Counted from the stretch's first letter, positions 1 through 13,500 are shown. The stretch: 64,000 nucleotides of DNA from Struthio camelus (GCF_040807025.1 NC_090942.1:196658247-196722246), one strand, 5' to 3'. The notes: generated from the letters alone by a model not told the origin. Numbers and translations: made by a program.

Positions 1-2204
1 TTCTTACAGTGTTGTCCCTCTGCATCCATGCAAGTACCTAGTTAGGATTTACTTTATGAGGAGAAATTCACTTGATTTCGATACAGCTCGGCTGTAGTTA
101 CAAACAGTTTTAACTGTGTCTACCTTCCTGAAATCACATTTTAATACTCACCATCATCATAATATCTTCTTTTCCAAGCCCTGTGAGGCTGATTGAAATC
201 TGCTGTGAAGAAACCTCATTTGTATTGCAATGATATCAGCAAAATTGTAAGACTTTATCTTTCTTCTTCCTAGCCATCTGCCTCTCCCATTTGGTGTGGA
301 GCAAAGCAGAAGCAGCTGTAGCTGCAGCAACCATTTCCTCTGGTTTTCCTGCATCTTGTCCTTCCAGCTCCTGTGTTTCTCTAAACTATCTTTTGCTGAG
401 ACTTCCCCTACAAACTTGCTGTCTTGTCAGCAAGTTACCAGTTCTTTATTTTTTTTTTTTTGCCTCTGTCCCCCCATCTCTAATTTAAGGTTGGTAGGGA
501 AAAATGAGCAATGGAGCAAAAAGGGAATTGTAAGTCCCCCAGGTCCCCCTCCCATTAGAGGTTTCTGTCTCATTCTGACTGGAGACTTCAATTACCTTTA
601 ATTACCCTTCTGCTTATTGGCACCTTCTCTTTTCTTTATATTCCATAGCCGTTTCAGCCCTTCCCATTCCAGGCATATCCCTTCTGATTCTTGTGATCGG
701 TTGGCCTAATTCTACTTCTGTAGCTTTTAACTGAAAACGGATGTTCCAAGATACGGAAAATAAATTTCACTAACTGAATGTGAGTGTGAGGAGAGCAACA
801 GATGACACCATTTCTCATTGATCAGCCCTGTTAGCGGAAGTTTGATTTCTAACAAAACCAACAGTAACTATTTTCTGAAGAGCGTTTCTCATTCAGAACA
901 TTTCCAGAAAGGGAAGATCCATATTAAAAACAAAAAACAAGAAGTAGGACAGCACAGGAAGATAATGGCTTTCCATCTTGCAAATTTTAATGCACAAAAA
1001 CTAAGATTTTAAAACAAGTCTTACTCTTTGTATGAGTATTCTAAAGCCTCTTCCAAAGAGTCTTATTTGCAGAGTTGTGTCCTCAGTCCTTTTGAAATAT
1101 TAGACTGGATGCTGAAAAATGGATGCACTCAACAATCTTTTGCTTTTGGAGATCTTGGCCTTCCAAACTTGACTTCATGGGACCAAACCACGAAGTGCCC
1201 TTGTGTACCGTTGCATTTTGCTTGCAGCTATGCTGGCGTGGGCTGACTCCCTGCAATCTTATAGGCAGGAACACTTCTCTGTAGAAACCTCCAAGAAGAA
1301 CCAGGCTATGTCATGAGTAGTGTTAATAATTTAGTTAGTAGTACTTTCCTCTTTGAGAGGCTGTAAGGCGTTCCAGTTCTTACGGTCATTGTAGTAAACC
1401 ACACTACTATTGTCCTACTTACAGGACTGAGGGTCACTCAGCAGCACATCTGATGCGAGCAGTGGGTCATGCTCTCATCAGAGTCTTTCTCTACTAGCTT
1501 CTGCTTCTGGTCAGACCTTCCAAGGCAGTAAAAGAGTCCAATATCTGTGTCAACTTACTTGTCAGACACCTTGCTGCCCACTGGTATACAAAAGTAATCA
1601 ACGGGCAAAAAGATATTTCCCCACAAGAGTAAGCTTAAGTTATTGAAAAAAGAGTGGCTTTAGCCTTTGGGTTTTTTTGTTTGATTTGGTTTGATTTTTT
1701 GGTAACACTCACTTTCATCACTGGCTTTCCTTTCTGATAATACATGGTATGCTTTCATTTTGTTGTGGGTCATGAGTATGATACAATTTAGAAAATTACT
1801 GTTAAGCATTGAGCAGTGTGTCAAAATTAAAAAAAGAATTCAGAATTTCAAATAGCACCTTTCTCAGACACTTTCTTTTGGATGAAGAATTAAGGCCAGT
1901 GTGTGAGAGCTCAGTTTGTTTAGCGCTGATGATCTCTAGACAGTTATTAAATTTTAAGAAATGTGCGTGTTGTTTTCTTATGAAAGTGATTCTACTCACA
2001 AAGTTTTAGAAGTACTTCTTTTTTTTTAATGACTGATAGCAATTCTACAGAAAATATATTGAGAAAAGCATGAACGAGGTGATGTAATTACACAGGAAAA
2101 AGTAATGGATACTTCATCTGAAAATATATTCAATTTAGTTTTGATTTTAATAATAAGATTAATGCTATAGCCAATTGATTGACTTCTCTAAATATCACAG
2201 GCAG
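1..2204 (+). other. CCDC169: 5' intron of CCDC169 (partial)
   Basis: This stretch precedes the first recognisable coding exon and ends in a polypyrimidine-poor but usable acceptor (AG at 2203-2204, with another AG at 2199-2200). I searched it for an exon encoding the acidic, Lys/Glu-rich N-terminus expected of the protein and found none, so the start codon is probably left of the window. The reading frames here (for example 296-601 and 818-1012) show no protein-like pattern and no splice context. No repeat family was recognised. Confidence 0.6.
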
Positions 2205-2283
2205 ATGCTTGAAATCTCAATATTTGAATTGAGAAACACTATAACAGAACTGGAAAAAAGGCTTAGCAGTGTTGAAGATGAAG
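2205..2283 (+). CDS. CCDC169: CCDC169 coding exon, coiled-coil N-terminal part
   Basis: This is the first coding exon visible in the window. It encodes 26 codons plus one base, beginning MLEISIFELRNTITELEKRL and ending in SSVEDE, with the donor GAAG|gtaagt at 2284. The peptide is a clear amphipathic coiled coil. It matches what I recall of mammalian CCDC169, where the same segment is internal and follows a short Lys/Glu-rich leader, so the ATG at 2205 is probably an internal methionine and not the start. The acceptor could be 2199-2200 or 2203-2204; the second keeps phase 0 and fits the family. The next exon completes the split Gly codon. CCDC169 has no established biochemical role; family data suggest testis-enriched expression. 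The identification rests on recalled similarity, not a computed alignment. Confidence 0.85.
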
Positions 2284-2746
2284 GTAAGTGAATTACAGCA
2301 GAGTCTTGCTAATTGAATAGGAGACACAGCCAGTTAATCCTTTGGGGTAGGCACTACAGAGATACAAATTTTTATGCAGAAATTGAAGTTTTGCCATTTA
2401 AAACATGACTTTTATAAGTGTGTTATTGAAAATGTGAAATTAAGAAGTCCTAAATGCTGCATGTTAACTTTTTTTGTTGTTGTTAATTGTTAATGCAACT
2501 GTAGATAACATGAATTTCTGGAGTGAGTTGGTTAAAATTCTAACCACAGTAAACCCAGTGGAAAAATTCCCTTGATTTTCAAGCTACTTTGTATACAAAT
2601 GAATACTTCCTAGTTATGAGGATGACTAACTGGAGACATTCTCAGTCTCCAGAAGAAAGTGGGAACACTTTGGAAAAATAGTCGCTTCTGTTTGCAACAG
2701 CATAAAATAATCTGGGAAAGAGGGTAACCCTGTGTTTGTTTTTAAG
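2284..2746 (+). other. CCDC169: CCDC169 intron, 463 bp
   Basis: This short phase-1 intron is bounded by gtaagt at 2284 and tttttaag ending at 2746. Nothing else was recognised in it. Confidence 0.8.
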
Positions 2747-2857
2747 GTAATGAGTGGAAAACCAGATACGAGACACAGGTAGAATTGAATAGACAGCTGG
2801 AAAGACAAATTATTAAACTTCAAGACAAGATGCAGCTTGTTCGTGGAAATCCAACAG
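2747..2857 (+). CDS. CCDC169: CCDC169 coding exon, central coiled coil
   Basis: The 111-bp exon completes a Gly codon and then encodes NEWKTRYETQVELNRQLERQ followed by IIKLQDKMQLVRGNPT, with one base left over. Heptad-like spacing of Leu, Ile and Val with many Glu, Lys, Arg and Gln residues continues the coiled coil of the previous exon. The block NEWKTRYETQ...LNRQLERQI is the most family-diagnostic part of the gene in my recollection of mammalian CCDC169. The donor is ACAG|gtagaa at 2858. The phases on both sides (1 and 1) agree with the flanking exons. The AG before the exon is read as the acceptor even though the exon itself opens with GTAATG, which resembles a donor. Confidence 0.87.
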
Positions 2858-2950
2858 GTAGAAGTGGGTATTCTTAGGTGTGTTTCCTCTAGAATTAGTG
2901 ATCATATGTTGAAATGATATTAATGAGTTGCACATTTTGTTTATTTATAG
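2858..2950 (+). other. CCDC169: CCDC169 very short intron, 93 bp
   Basis: This is a phase-1 intron with donor gtagaa and acceptor tttatttatag ending at 2950. It is near the lower size limit for vertebrate introns. It cannot be read through in frame without stops. Confidence 0.8.
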
Positions 2951-2991
2951 ATAAATTGTGCTCTGTTCGTACCTTTGATCAAATGCCTGTG
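2951..2991 (+). CDS. CCDC169: CCDC169 coding exon, 41 bp
   Basis: This small exon completes an Asp codon and encodes KLCSVRTFDQMPV, ending on a whole codon before the strong donor gtgagt at 2992. The preceding residues NPT plus this DKLCSVRTFDQMPV resemble the NP-D-R-LSSIRVY-QMPVE segment that I recall following the first coiled coil in mammalian CCDC169. Its size and phases (1 in, 0 out) fit the flanking exons. It is too short to be seen as an isolated open frame. Confidence 0.82.
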
Positions 2992-3716
2992 GTGAGTACA
3001 GTAGCATTTAGTTGCACAAGCATTGAAATCACAGTGTAATTAAAGAATTCATGTAATAGTTTCACACCAAAAATATCAACAAACCTGTCTGGAAGCCAAA
3101 ATGATCAATCCCACTGACTTTTTCATTGTTTGAGATATGCAGTTCCTTGTAAATTTATAAGAAGGCATAGAGTAAAATCAATAAATAGAAGGTACATACA
3201 AACTGAACATTGGGAGGGATAATCTTATATAGTGAAAGTTTGCGCTGGCTGAAGGTTGTGTGATTGAACCTGTAGTGAGTCATACGAGACGGAGTAGCTA
3301 AACTATTTCTGTGAACAAATGGAAAAATATAAGACCTTTATGTATATATTGATATTTATAATCAGTTGCGGTAACATTTTATATGATGCATTTATAGGAA
3401 AATTGCTTATTGTACAGTACATATACCATTTTTGCAACACAGAACAAGGTACCTGTTTTTATTTTTTAAATGTTATTCTTTAATATGCTTATATTTCACC
3501 ACCTGTATTTCAACAAAGTGTAAAATATTTTCCTTGATTTTGAGGAGAAAGTGCCAAGGAAGCACCAGCAAATACTTTGGCCAGTAAGGAATTGGAAGTA
3601 GGAAATTAAGTGAAATCATTTTTGGTTTCAGGACTATTTTTCCCTTAGTCTTTCATCTACTGAAATCTTTTATGTTAAGACCTTTTTTGCTTCTCACCCA
3701 CTTTTACGAATAGAGG

Positions 3717-3735
3717 AGATAGATAGATAGATAGA
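3717..3735. repeat. (AGAT)n microsatellite
   Basis: Nearly five uninterrupted copies of AGAT lie in the large CCDC169 intron. The tract is short, so it may or may not be polymorphic. Confidence 0.9.
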
Positions 3736-6700
3736 CAAATGTAGTAATGTCTTATAATGTAAGCAGAAATACTGAAAATTATGAGGCAGGACTCTTTAAA
3801 GTGTTTTATTTGAGTATCTTGTCCTCACAGAAGCATATCCATCTGATTTTTTGGTGCTTCAGATTCTGAAGATTGATGGGAGTTCACTAAGCTTGTAGGA
3901 GGCTGCATGCCGTTTAGTGGGAAAAATCATCTATTGTGAGCAGGGTGGGAATAATTTTTATCTGCTCTTTCTGTTCTGATGCTTGGCCTTCAGATAGTGA
4001 ATGTTCTTACCAGTTTTAGTACTATCCTAGACTCCTTGGGGTTTTCTAGGTTGGCTGGATTGTTTTGCAAACCAGCTAATTAAAAAACAAACATCAGCCC
4101 CAAATCCTTCCTTTCCAATTTGCCTGCTTCATCATGTTCGTCTGGAAATACAATGGGAGTTATATTTGAAGAAAAGTCTTGAAGACAGAAGAAAACTGCA
4201 AATTGGTCTAGAAAACTTGGAGTAGGGTCAGCTTCAAACAAAGTTATTTCTATAAACTTGAAAAGCACAGATGTCAACTGGCATGTGCACTTTTACAGTA
4301 CTGAAGGTGTTTATTTCCGTCTAATTGCCAACACTCTCTTAACCAATCCAATTACGCTTTTGTCAAGCACTCAAAGCGTCATTACCAGTGAGAGAATCTG
4401 TGACCTTTACAAGTAGCTGCGCTGCCGCAGCCCAGTATGTTTCTAATCGCTACTAAATACCCTGTTCTTTCTTCATCTATGAGCTATTCTAAGGGGTTTG
4501 ATGGCTATTCCCATGAAGGAAATAGTGACAGCACAGCTGAAAGCTTCATACTGCCAGAAGGAATGCAGGAAGTAGCCTGGAGAGTCCTAGACCTGTTCAG
4601 TGGCACCTAGGGAAGTCTGGAGCCCGTGGGCCATGCCATAGATTTTTCTCCTGCAGTTTTAAGTCCTTCCTTCATCCTTCAGTACTCCATATGAGAGGGA
4701 GTATATTTTTCCATTTCCTAGCAAGCAAAAAGGAAAAAAAAAAAGAAAGAAAATCCTTCTGATTTGTTTTGATTTTCAGCAGTTGGAAAGAGGAGAAGAA
4801 AATAGATGTATTTTGGGGGCTTTGCTGGTTGTTTGACTGAAGCTGTCAGAAAAGTAGGTGCACATTTATAGATACTCTTGGAGAATGCAGTGTTCCTTTT
4901 TTTTTTTTTCCTTTTAATTTTGGCGGATAAAATATTGGTCAAAAAACATACAGATCAATTTGAGTGTTTATGTATATAAGTTTTTCCACACCCTTTTCCT
5001 GTTCAGGGAAGAAGGGGGGGATATTTATCTTCTTCAAAGATGAGAATAAAGAACAGATGTGCTAAGTAGGTGTACAAAAGCAAAGAGCTTTGCAGCCAGT
5101 CATCAATCCTCATTTACTCAGAATTAAAAAGTTGAGAGTGTGTATATATAAAACTGGTGTGTCTGTATAAAACCAGAATTACATTATGGTGTTCAGAATT
5201 TTCAACTTGCTATTGCACATGAAGTTCTGTGAAGAGATAGCAACTGGATTCTTCTAGCAAAATGACATAATTTCTAGAATATTGTAACACTAGACAGTAG
5301 ATTTTGAGGAACATATTTAGAAAATAAAATATTATTTGTGACTCTTTACCCTGTTTTCCTAAGAAAGTGAGAGCAACGCAATCTCTTTATCGCTTTGGTG
5401 GGGACCTCCAATAATTTTTTACTTACTGAGCAATTTCATCTATATTTGTCAGAGGTGATAGCTCAAAGAAAGTAAGGAGATTTATCTCACTGAGATAGTC
5501 ATTTTGGGTCCTATCATAGTCAGCAGCCTGAGAAAAGCCTGGCCAAAGTGTAATTCATCCCATTTAGAGATAGGTAGAATGAAAGAATTCCTCCATATCA
5601 AGCACTACAGAGAAAATAAAAGAAGATTAGTCATCAGGGACCCCGGCAATGAACAAGCTATCAAAACCTGAATGAAACAGAAGAATACAAATGTAAATTC
5701 TGGAATGATGAACAAGGAAGCACAGAGGATTTTCTATAATCATAAATTGCAATAATTGTTGCAGATGGTAGCGCCATTTCTCCTTTAGAATTAGAATCAT
5801 ACTGTTGAATGATTCCCTGCTATAAAAAAATCCCTAAACCATTTATATACAGTTATCATTCTAAAATCCGTATACTGACTTGAGATATTCCTTTTTTGTT
5901 TGTTTCCAAAAATGATGAATACATCACATGAGAGTAAATGTAGAACTAATAACCTGAACACACGAATTTTTACAGCCAAGGTTTAGAAAATCATTTTTCT
6001 GTATTGAGGGTGGATTAAAAGTGTTCTAAATAGTGACAAGCACAAGGGACTTCCAGCTGTGAAAACTGTTTAGTCAGTAATTTCTTTTATATCCCAATGA
6101 ATAATACAAATGTCATACATACTACAGGAATAATTACAGAAGAAATGCCTTCTCTCTAAAGCTTAACATGATGTGAATATTATTTACCTCTATTAAACAC
6201 TCTACCTTTATTTGTTTATATGTTTTTCATTAAACAAGTTTTGGTAAAATATATGCTTTATGATAAGCATTGTTTTCCCCATAAGCAGAATGAAAATCAT
6301 CTCTTTTTCTCTCACTGTTTCTGCAAGAAAGAATCCCTGGATAGAGGCTTTAGTATGCAAATGCTGAAAAACATATTGCAAAATCAGTTCAGAAGAGCAC
6401 ACTCCTGATAGCATTGCCTTAGCAACGCTCTAGTTAAGATTAGCCGAGGAATCAAGGTTTCTGTGATAAATCTGGTGATTTATTCAGGAATGCCCAACAT
6501 TAAAACTTAGGAAATTCCGACATTAAAGGCCAGATATTTGCTTTGCAAGGCTATCTTTCTGAGATGACAGTGACCACTGAACTGAGACCCCCACAGAGCA
6601 ACTGAGAATTTCTGCCATCAGTTTTAAACTGTAAACAGAGCGTACAGCAATGTCATGTTGAAGAAGGTGTTGACATCCTAAAAGGAAGAACATCTTGGGT

Positions 6701-7647
6701 TTGAGAAAACACACAACTTGGAATTTGTATTTCGGTAAGTGTTGATAACTGCCTATAGGGAACATCAGCACTGTATAACGGCATAGGAAATGCTGACAAT
6801 TCTAGCAAGTCACATGAGCCTTGTTGCTCTTGTTGGATTAAGTCACCAACTTAAATGAATCTGACAACCTGGCTTTCTGTGAAGATCGTAAGTATTTTGG
6901 AGGAACTCCTGTAGTCTGGTCTGACGGCCTTAAGTTGTATCCTGCATCCTCACAGACTTCCCATTCCTATTCTTTTCATTTGGCCTCGAACAAGTATTTC
7001 GGATGACTCCAAGGGACATTTTTGACTTGCATTCTTTTCCTTCCCTTGTCAGGCTGGCGTTAGTTGTTCCTCCTGGTGGTGGTGTACAAACTAGCAGATT
7101 TTTTTACTCAGACCTCTTTTTAGTATTTCTGGAGGCATAAATGCACCTTGCGTTTCAAAGAAAATACAATCAGGGAAAAATTTTGCCATCACCTGGCGTT
7201 ATTAACTGGTCGTTCTCCAGCTTGGTGTGTGGTCAGAAGTCTAAGAATTCCTTAGCAATTGACTGGGACTGCTGGATATCTGTGTTTGCCAGGGAAAATG
7301 TGTAAGGAAGCAATCTGTAATTTTTCCAGGCCCAGCAGCAGAGATCCTAAGTGAAACATTTTGGAGTCAACAACATCTTGTTCTGTCAATCTGAACCGCC
7401 TCAATTTTCACTTCCTCCTTCTCAAGTCAGCAAGCATCCTCAGTGAGCCACGTGATGGGGACCCTTGGCATAACAATTTGGAAGGCAGTATCCCACACCT
7501 GATTACGCTCAAGGAGCCTGGACTTTCCAGCAAGTCTCCAGACTCATTTCTTTACCATGGCCATTACTAACATCTGATCCAAACAGGACACACAGCATTC
7601 CCGTAGTTGAGCTCTCCGTCTGGTTTTGAATATGAAGATGATGCTAA

Positions 7648-7661
7648 CCACAAGGGGGCAC
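7648..7661 (+). promoter_or_regulatory. CTCF-like core motif
   Basis: The 14-mer CCACAAGGGGGCAC differs from the usual CTCF core (CCASYAGRKGGCRS) at one position, an A in place of the pyrimidine. It sits alone in an intron. A single motif match occurs by chance often enough that binding is only a possibility. Confidence 0.3.
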
Positions 7662-8516
7662 TTGGCATTTAAACAAGTACAGTGCTCTTTTCTTTATCTG
7701 TAGTGAAGCCTTTACAGTAGCTAGTGCATATTGTATGTAGAAATATGCTATGCTAAATAATTCTTTTTGTATCATTTTGCCAGTAATTACTACAATATAT
7801 GGTTAATAAGTTTATCAATATCAACTAGAAAACAAATTCAGTTTCAATAAAAGATGCAGAATTGCTTTTTTGCTCTTTGTGAGTTTAAAATAATATATTA
7901 AAAGATTCAGTTAAATCAGCTGATAAACATCAGCTGCTAGTCTTGGAGGGAGAGGAGTTTATTTTCTAAACAAAACTGCATTTGATTTAAAATGTCAAGT
8001 GGAGCGGATTGCAAAGGCTTCTTGTTTCTTTTTACACAACTGATAGATGTTTTGCTTCTGTTGAAGTGATGGAGAAAAATTGAAGAGGATTAGGAGTGAA
8101 CTGCCCTAGGATCAATAGTCTACATGAGTTGGGCTCTGATGAAAGCATCTTGATGATGTCATGAATTTGTCAGGTTGTGTGTTGGGGAAAGATTGATAGA
8201 AATTGTCACCTCTGCTGACACTGGTAGAAGAGCAAAGAAGATTCCAGAATGAGAACAGCGTATGTGGGTGGCTTTAAAATTCAGCTACAGTATCATTCTG
8301 CATAATTTCATTTTCTGGCAAGTGTTAAGCCAAATGTGTAACTTAAGTTGAATGAAAAGAAAAATTGTGTGAACAAAAGAACTGTAGAGTTATTAGAGGG
8401 GTTCCCTTTGTGAAACTGTGGGCTTTGGTCACTGCTGGACGCTGGACATAATGTATCATTGCTCTGAGAGTGGATCTTGCTAAGCCCTGCAAAATTCCCT
8501 TACATAAAGAAAGTAT

Positions 8517-8575
8517 TCATTTAAAATCTGTTAAATCTGTTATTTTAAATTCATTTAAATTCATTTAAAATAAGC
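8517..8575. repeat. AT-rich short tandem patch
   Basis: Two copies of a 9-mer (AATCTGTTA) are followed by two to three copies of a 10-mer (AATTCATTTA). This is a small local slippage product in intron DNA. Confidence 0.6.
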
Positions 8576-10408
8576 TCACCAGCTTCCTCAGAGTGGCTTG
8601 ACATGGACAACTTAATGAAAATTAAGAATCTTAAATTCAAGTTAAATCTCTTAGTCGGCTTATGTCTCCTTTCCAGGAATACGTTGTCCAGCTATTCAAG
8701 GCTTAGTGTAAGAATCTCTAGTAAATCTAACTTAAACAATGCTTCAAGATTCAGTTAAATCAATTCCAGTAATAAAGTCACTTTTTAAAATTCCTATCAG
8801 AATTTATCCTACTGGTTCATCCTGGAGTCTTCTTGGTAACTCCTCCTTCCGGGGCAGTACTGCCTAACGGGGGCCTGGTTCTTTTCATCTCCTCCTGGTC
8901 CTTGCTTTTGAGCCTTTTCCGTGCCCTTAGAACTCTGCTACAAATCTATGTTACTATATGCATTAAGCTTTGTTTTCCGTGAGCTTTTGCTTTATTGTTA
9001 TTGTACTGTATTATGCACTAAGCTGATCATATGACCAGGAGCATTATGAATTGAATCTGTTTCAGTGAATTTTTTCTGCTTATTTGTCATAGGATTCAGT
9101 AAAGGTGAAGCCCTTAATGATTTGACTGAGTTCATGTGCTGGTGTTTCTCATGTTTTGATTTGTGTTACTGTGCAGCAGCTAAAGACTTCAGATGACAGA
9201 TAAGTTCTCAGCTAGTTCTTCAATTTCTGCGTTGACAGGAGTGAGAGGTAACTCATGACCCGTTCTGGCTAAAAAGTTTCTGAAGACCCTTTTAAAAGTT
9301 TTGCTAGTTAAAATTTTATATCTGTTTTTGAAATAGCATTTAATGGTGTTTGAAGGCTTGGAAAGGTTTTTTAGTTGAGTAGGAATAGCTATGTGGCCAG
9401 ATTCACACAAGAACTTCAGTCTGGCCCCACTAAGCACTAAAACACCTAAATATTAGGTGGCTGGACCCAGGCATAGAAGTCAGAAGGTGCCTAATTTTCC
9501 TACATATTAATTGGGCATCTAGCTTCAAATTCCTGAAAGAGTGCAAAGCAGTGGAACACCAAGGGGAGGTCAGTAAGAAATGCCCAAAGACTTGTTTGAA
9601 ATTCTGTCTTCTTACCAGGACTAGGCGTGATCTTGCAGCCATGAGTTAAGATATCCTTTTGTAACTGCTATTCAGAGTTGAAAGCCTTTCTTCCTATGGG
9701 AGAAGGCCAAAGAGAACAAACAAAAGTCAGTCAGGCATTGTAGTAATGAGGGCATTTCCCCTGGGGAAGAGGAGATAATGTCTTGGGTTCCAAAGTCTGC
9801 TCATGCTTTTTATATTCAGAAGTCTTTAGAGGATCTATATAAAAAGGCCTTAAACTACTTCTAGCTTAGGAAGTACCTTCATTGTTAGACTTGTAGAAGA
9901 GAGTTGATTCTCACTTGTTTCTTCTCCATCTCTGTAAATTTTACATTCTTGACCGCTTAGTGGCCTGGCTTCAAGAATTATCTCAGCATACTAAGTGTAA
10001 TGGTGAAGATACTCTCAGGATATGAGATGCTGTGAATTCCAACTCTTAATGTTACAGAGGACTAAAATGTAAGTCTTCTGATTTCTACGTGAGCTGAATT
10101 TTTACTCTGTTAGGCAGGAGAAGATTCCTTCCTCATGTGATATGGGTAGAATGTGCTTACCAGGTTTGTCCCATGAGGAACATGACCATTGTGAAGCTTT
10201 GAAACTCCATAAAGGTTTTCAGCAGCAAACTAAGCAACTCGATCAAGAAAGTATCGCCTATGGGCAAGCACAGTAACAACAGTTCAGACGCCTCCCTAAG
10301 TTTTATGACAAAAACAGATGTGAAGAATGTAAGGCACTGCATAGATTCCTTTATTAGAAATAGGATGTTACATTCTCTCTGAAGTGCAATTTAGACTGGT
10401 TAGTTCCC

Positions 10409-10424
10409 TTTTTTTTTTTTTTTT
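10409..10424. repeat. poly(T) run
   Basis: Sixteen consecutive T lie immediately upstream of the MIR-like sequence. It could be the reverse-strand A-tail of an eroded retroposon or simple slippage. Confidence 0.8.
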
Positions 10425-10429
10425 GAGCT

Positions 10430-10535
10430 TTGCTTTCCAATCTGTAAACTGGGAATAATTCCACTTCCTACTTCACAGGAGTATTGTAAGAATAAGTACA
10501 CTGCAAATTATGAGGCATACAGACACTGTAGAGAT
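10430..10535 (+). mobile_element. MIR-type SINE fragment
   Basis: The segment contains the order typical of the MIR right half: a decayed cctcagTTTCC-like start, ATCTGTAAACTGGGAATAAT, then a CTTCCTACTTCACAGGAGTA block matching the 'cctacctcatagggtt' region, then 'attgtaagaataagtacact'. MIR is an ancient amniote tRNA-derived SINE, so a single decayed copy in a bird intron is expected. The recognition is by eye against the remembered consensus. Confidence 0.65.
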
Positions 10536-13500
10536 GGTAACCATATCCTTTACTCACATTATTAATTGATTTCTATCTGCTTGGTCATCAAAAGCAAAGA
10601 TACAGTGAACAATTTTTTTTTTTTATTGCATTTGGTATCATTATTCCTCCAGGGCCGAATCAGTACCCTGGCATCTGCATTGAACCAGCTGCATTGGCAG
10701 CAGAAAATGGGCATCACTTCTGAAAAGATTAAATGAAAAAGTATCTAAAAGTAGTTTGCTCTTTAGGTGGAAGAACTTAAAGGAATTAGGCCAGTAGCAT
10801 CACTGAGGAAACACCCAGTTGTCTTTCATGACTAACACCTGCAATGCCAGGTCTTGCTGTCTTCCGTAACATTGATGGACAAACTAGTGGGGGAATAAGT
10901 AGCGGGTCTGGGTTTGCACAGAGCAAATTACGGGAGCAGCATGAATTTCCATGTTTACTGTGTTTAAGTTTACTGTGGAGATAGTACATACATACAAAAT
11001 ATGTTACAGGCAGGTTACACGGTTATAATCTTTAAGGTGCAGTCAGGTCAAGAGGGCCAAAAAAATTAGTATCCTAGCTTGACAGTGCTGAGGCCTTCTG
11101 TCTCTGTCTCTTTTGGCTCTGTACAGACACTGATGTTGTAATGAAACAGTGCATGACTCTAGTGGAATTTAGCCAAATTGTCTCTTTAATCTGCAGTTTA
11201 CTTTTTCTCCCTGGATCAGCCAACTCTGACTGTATTGAATGTAGGACCATTCTGTATTATGGCAAAGGTTTCATCTGCATCCAAGGTATTTCTACTTTAA
11301 TTAGAAGAAAAAAAAAATAACAACAACGCTTTTCATGTCTCCACTGTGTCTTTTATAACAGATTAAAGTTAATAACAGTTAGTCATGGGTGAAGCATTCT
11401 TGAAAGATATAGCTCTTCTATTGCTTTTTTTTTAATCAGTGAGAGGAGTTATTTTCTCTTGGCACATCTTTTGAAAGCACTTCCTCTTCTGCCATGCTAC
11501 TGCAAAATCCTGACTTTAATGAAAATTGTTCCCAGGGGAATCTCAGTAACAGCCTTTTTTTTTTAATGAAAAATAAAGTTTGGAGCTGAGTAAGGAACAA
11601 AAATGATTTACAGAAGATTATCAGACAAAAGAAAAGATGGAATGATATGCAGATAGTAGAAAGGAGAAGACTAGAGATTTCAAACAGAAGAGGCAGATAT
11701 ATATGTTTGATGACTCTTAGAAACCATTAGCAGGACTATCACTTCGCAGATCCAGCAAATAGAAGGGCTTGATGATATCCAAGGTCAAGGATATAAGTTA
11801 TCGATCTGAAGTGAAAAGGCTCTTTATAAGAATGACATAATCTTTCAGGTAATGACAAATGACATTTTGAAGTTCACTCTAGAACAGACAGAGATGGTTG
11901 TGCCAGGCTGGAGAGATGCCCGGAAAAGTGGAAGCTGAAGTGATCTGCCCAAGGAACAGAAGAAACAATTAGAATAGTAAAATGAAGATCAAGCGGCAGT
12001 TTAAGATTTTATTTTGGATTTTTTGACCATTGACAAACATTCGTAAACAGCTTTCTGAGAAATAAGACTATATGGCCTCCTGGAGCTGGGGTTTGCATGA
12101 TAAGTAGAGGAAAAATTACACACAAAAAAGAGGGGAGAATAGTTGGACAGATTCATATTATCTTCCTTTCTGTGTCTAATACATAGGAAAGAAAAATGTG
12201 TTAAATAAAGGCATAACAAAACATTAAGAACAGTAAGAGGAAATAACTATTGCTAAGACAATGGTCAAGTAGTCAGTACCGAAGGTGAAAGAATTCAGCC
12301 TATTCTAGCTAGGAAAATGCTTGAGTTAGAAATAAAAAGAAAAAAAAATCTGGACTAGATGCTTATTTCACACAAGGAGCCTAGGCAGACAAATGGAAGG
12401 ACGGAAGGACCTAACTAGCCTGAAATCTAATATATTGATAATGGGAACATGCTGTGATAAGAGGTATTAAAGGTATTATACACTTTGCAGGAAAGACCAA
12501 AACAGAGATTAATGTGCCTCTTGCGGATACGATTGATAAACTTTTGCATTCATGCACTTAGTTCTTGGTTCATCATCTGTTTGGATTAGATCATCATGAG
12601 GAAGGATAGGCAATAGATTTTTATTGAAATCATATTGGGAAGTAATATTGAAATACATACTGAAACGATACGAATGAGTTAAATATTAAGACACCAGTAT
12701 TTACTTGTCTATATGTAGATGTCTACTTGTTAGCTAGATGTTTAGCTCCTATTACAGGCAAAGGAGATCTAGTCAATACAGGCACCTGAGCGTTTCGATT
12801 CATGTCTAGATTCATTCAAGCAGACATCTGTGCTGGGATAGTTGTGTCAACAAAGGGACTTGCAGCCGTTTCAGTGCAGAGTAGCCCACTGCCCGGCCAG
12901 GAGGGCATGTGCCTCCTGCAATCCCAATATCCTATCTGTCAGCAACACATGGAGACATGGCTATTCTTGGACACCCTATGGCATCTGAGATGGCACCGGT
13001 CGTCTGGGTTTAGCCACATGAACTGAGTTCTTCACAGCTGCTCAGCTGAATAATTTTCTGAGCTTCAGTGATTGTATTGATTGTGACTATAGTGGGAGCT
13101 CAGTTCACATATGGGCAACCAAATTTAGATAGCGTCACCTCAAACTGAATCCCATCCATATAGTTAAATATAGATAGGAATATAAAGTTTGAATGGATAT
13201 GCATTTGAATAAAATATTATTAGATGACTATTTCCAGCAATTATATCATGTGTGATATTTGTAAATAAAGACTAAAAAACAAATGCTATTAATAATGATG
13301 AGGCACAGATCTCAGTGGATGTTGTATTTAACACATTTTATCACACAGTCATGGAAGAAAAGGAGAGAATGCTGCTTTAGGCTTAGGAAATCTAGCAGAA
13401 CATTGTAGAAGAGCCAGTCAAAAACTGTTAGATCACATGACAATGAATTAATTCACTGTAATTTAAACATGTATATATTGCCTAAGTTTTCAGTAAGGAC

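Noticed and set aside
9430..9642. Minus-strand frame and a small near-palindrome (CACCTAA/TTAGGTG at 9443-9459) considered as a DNA transposon end
   Set aside because: The 7-bp arms with a 3-nt centre are too short to support an element, and no partner terminus or target duplication was seen.
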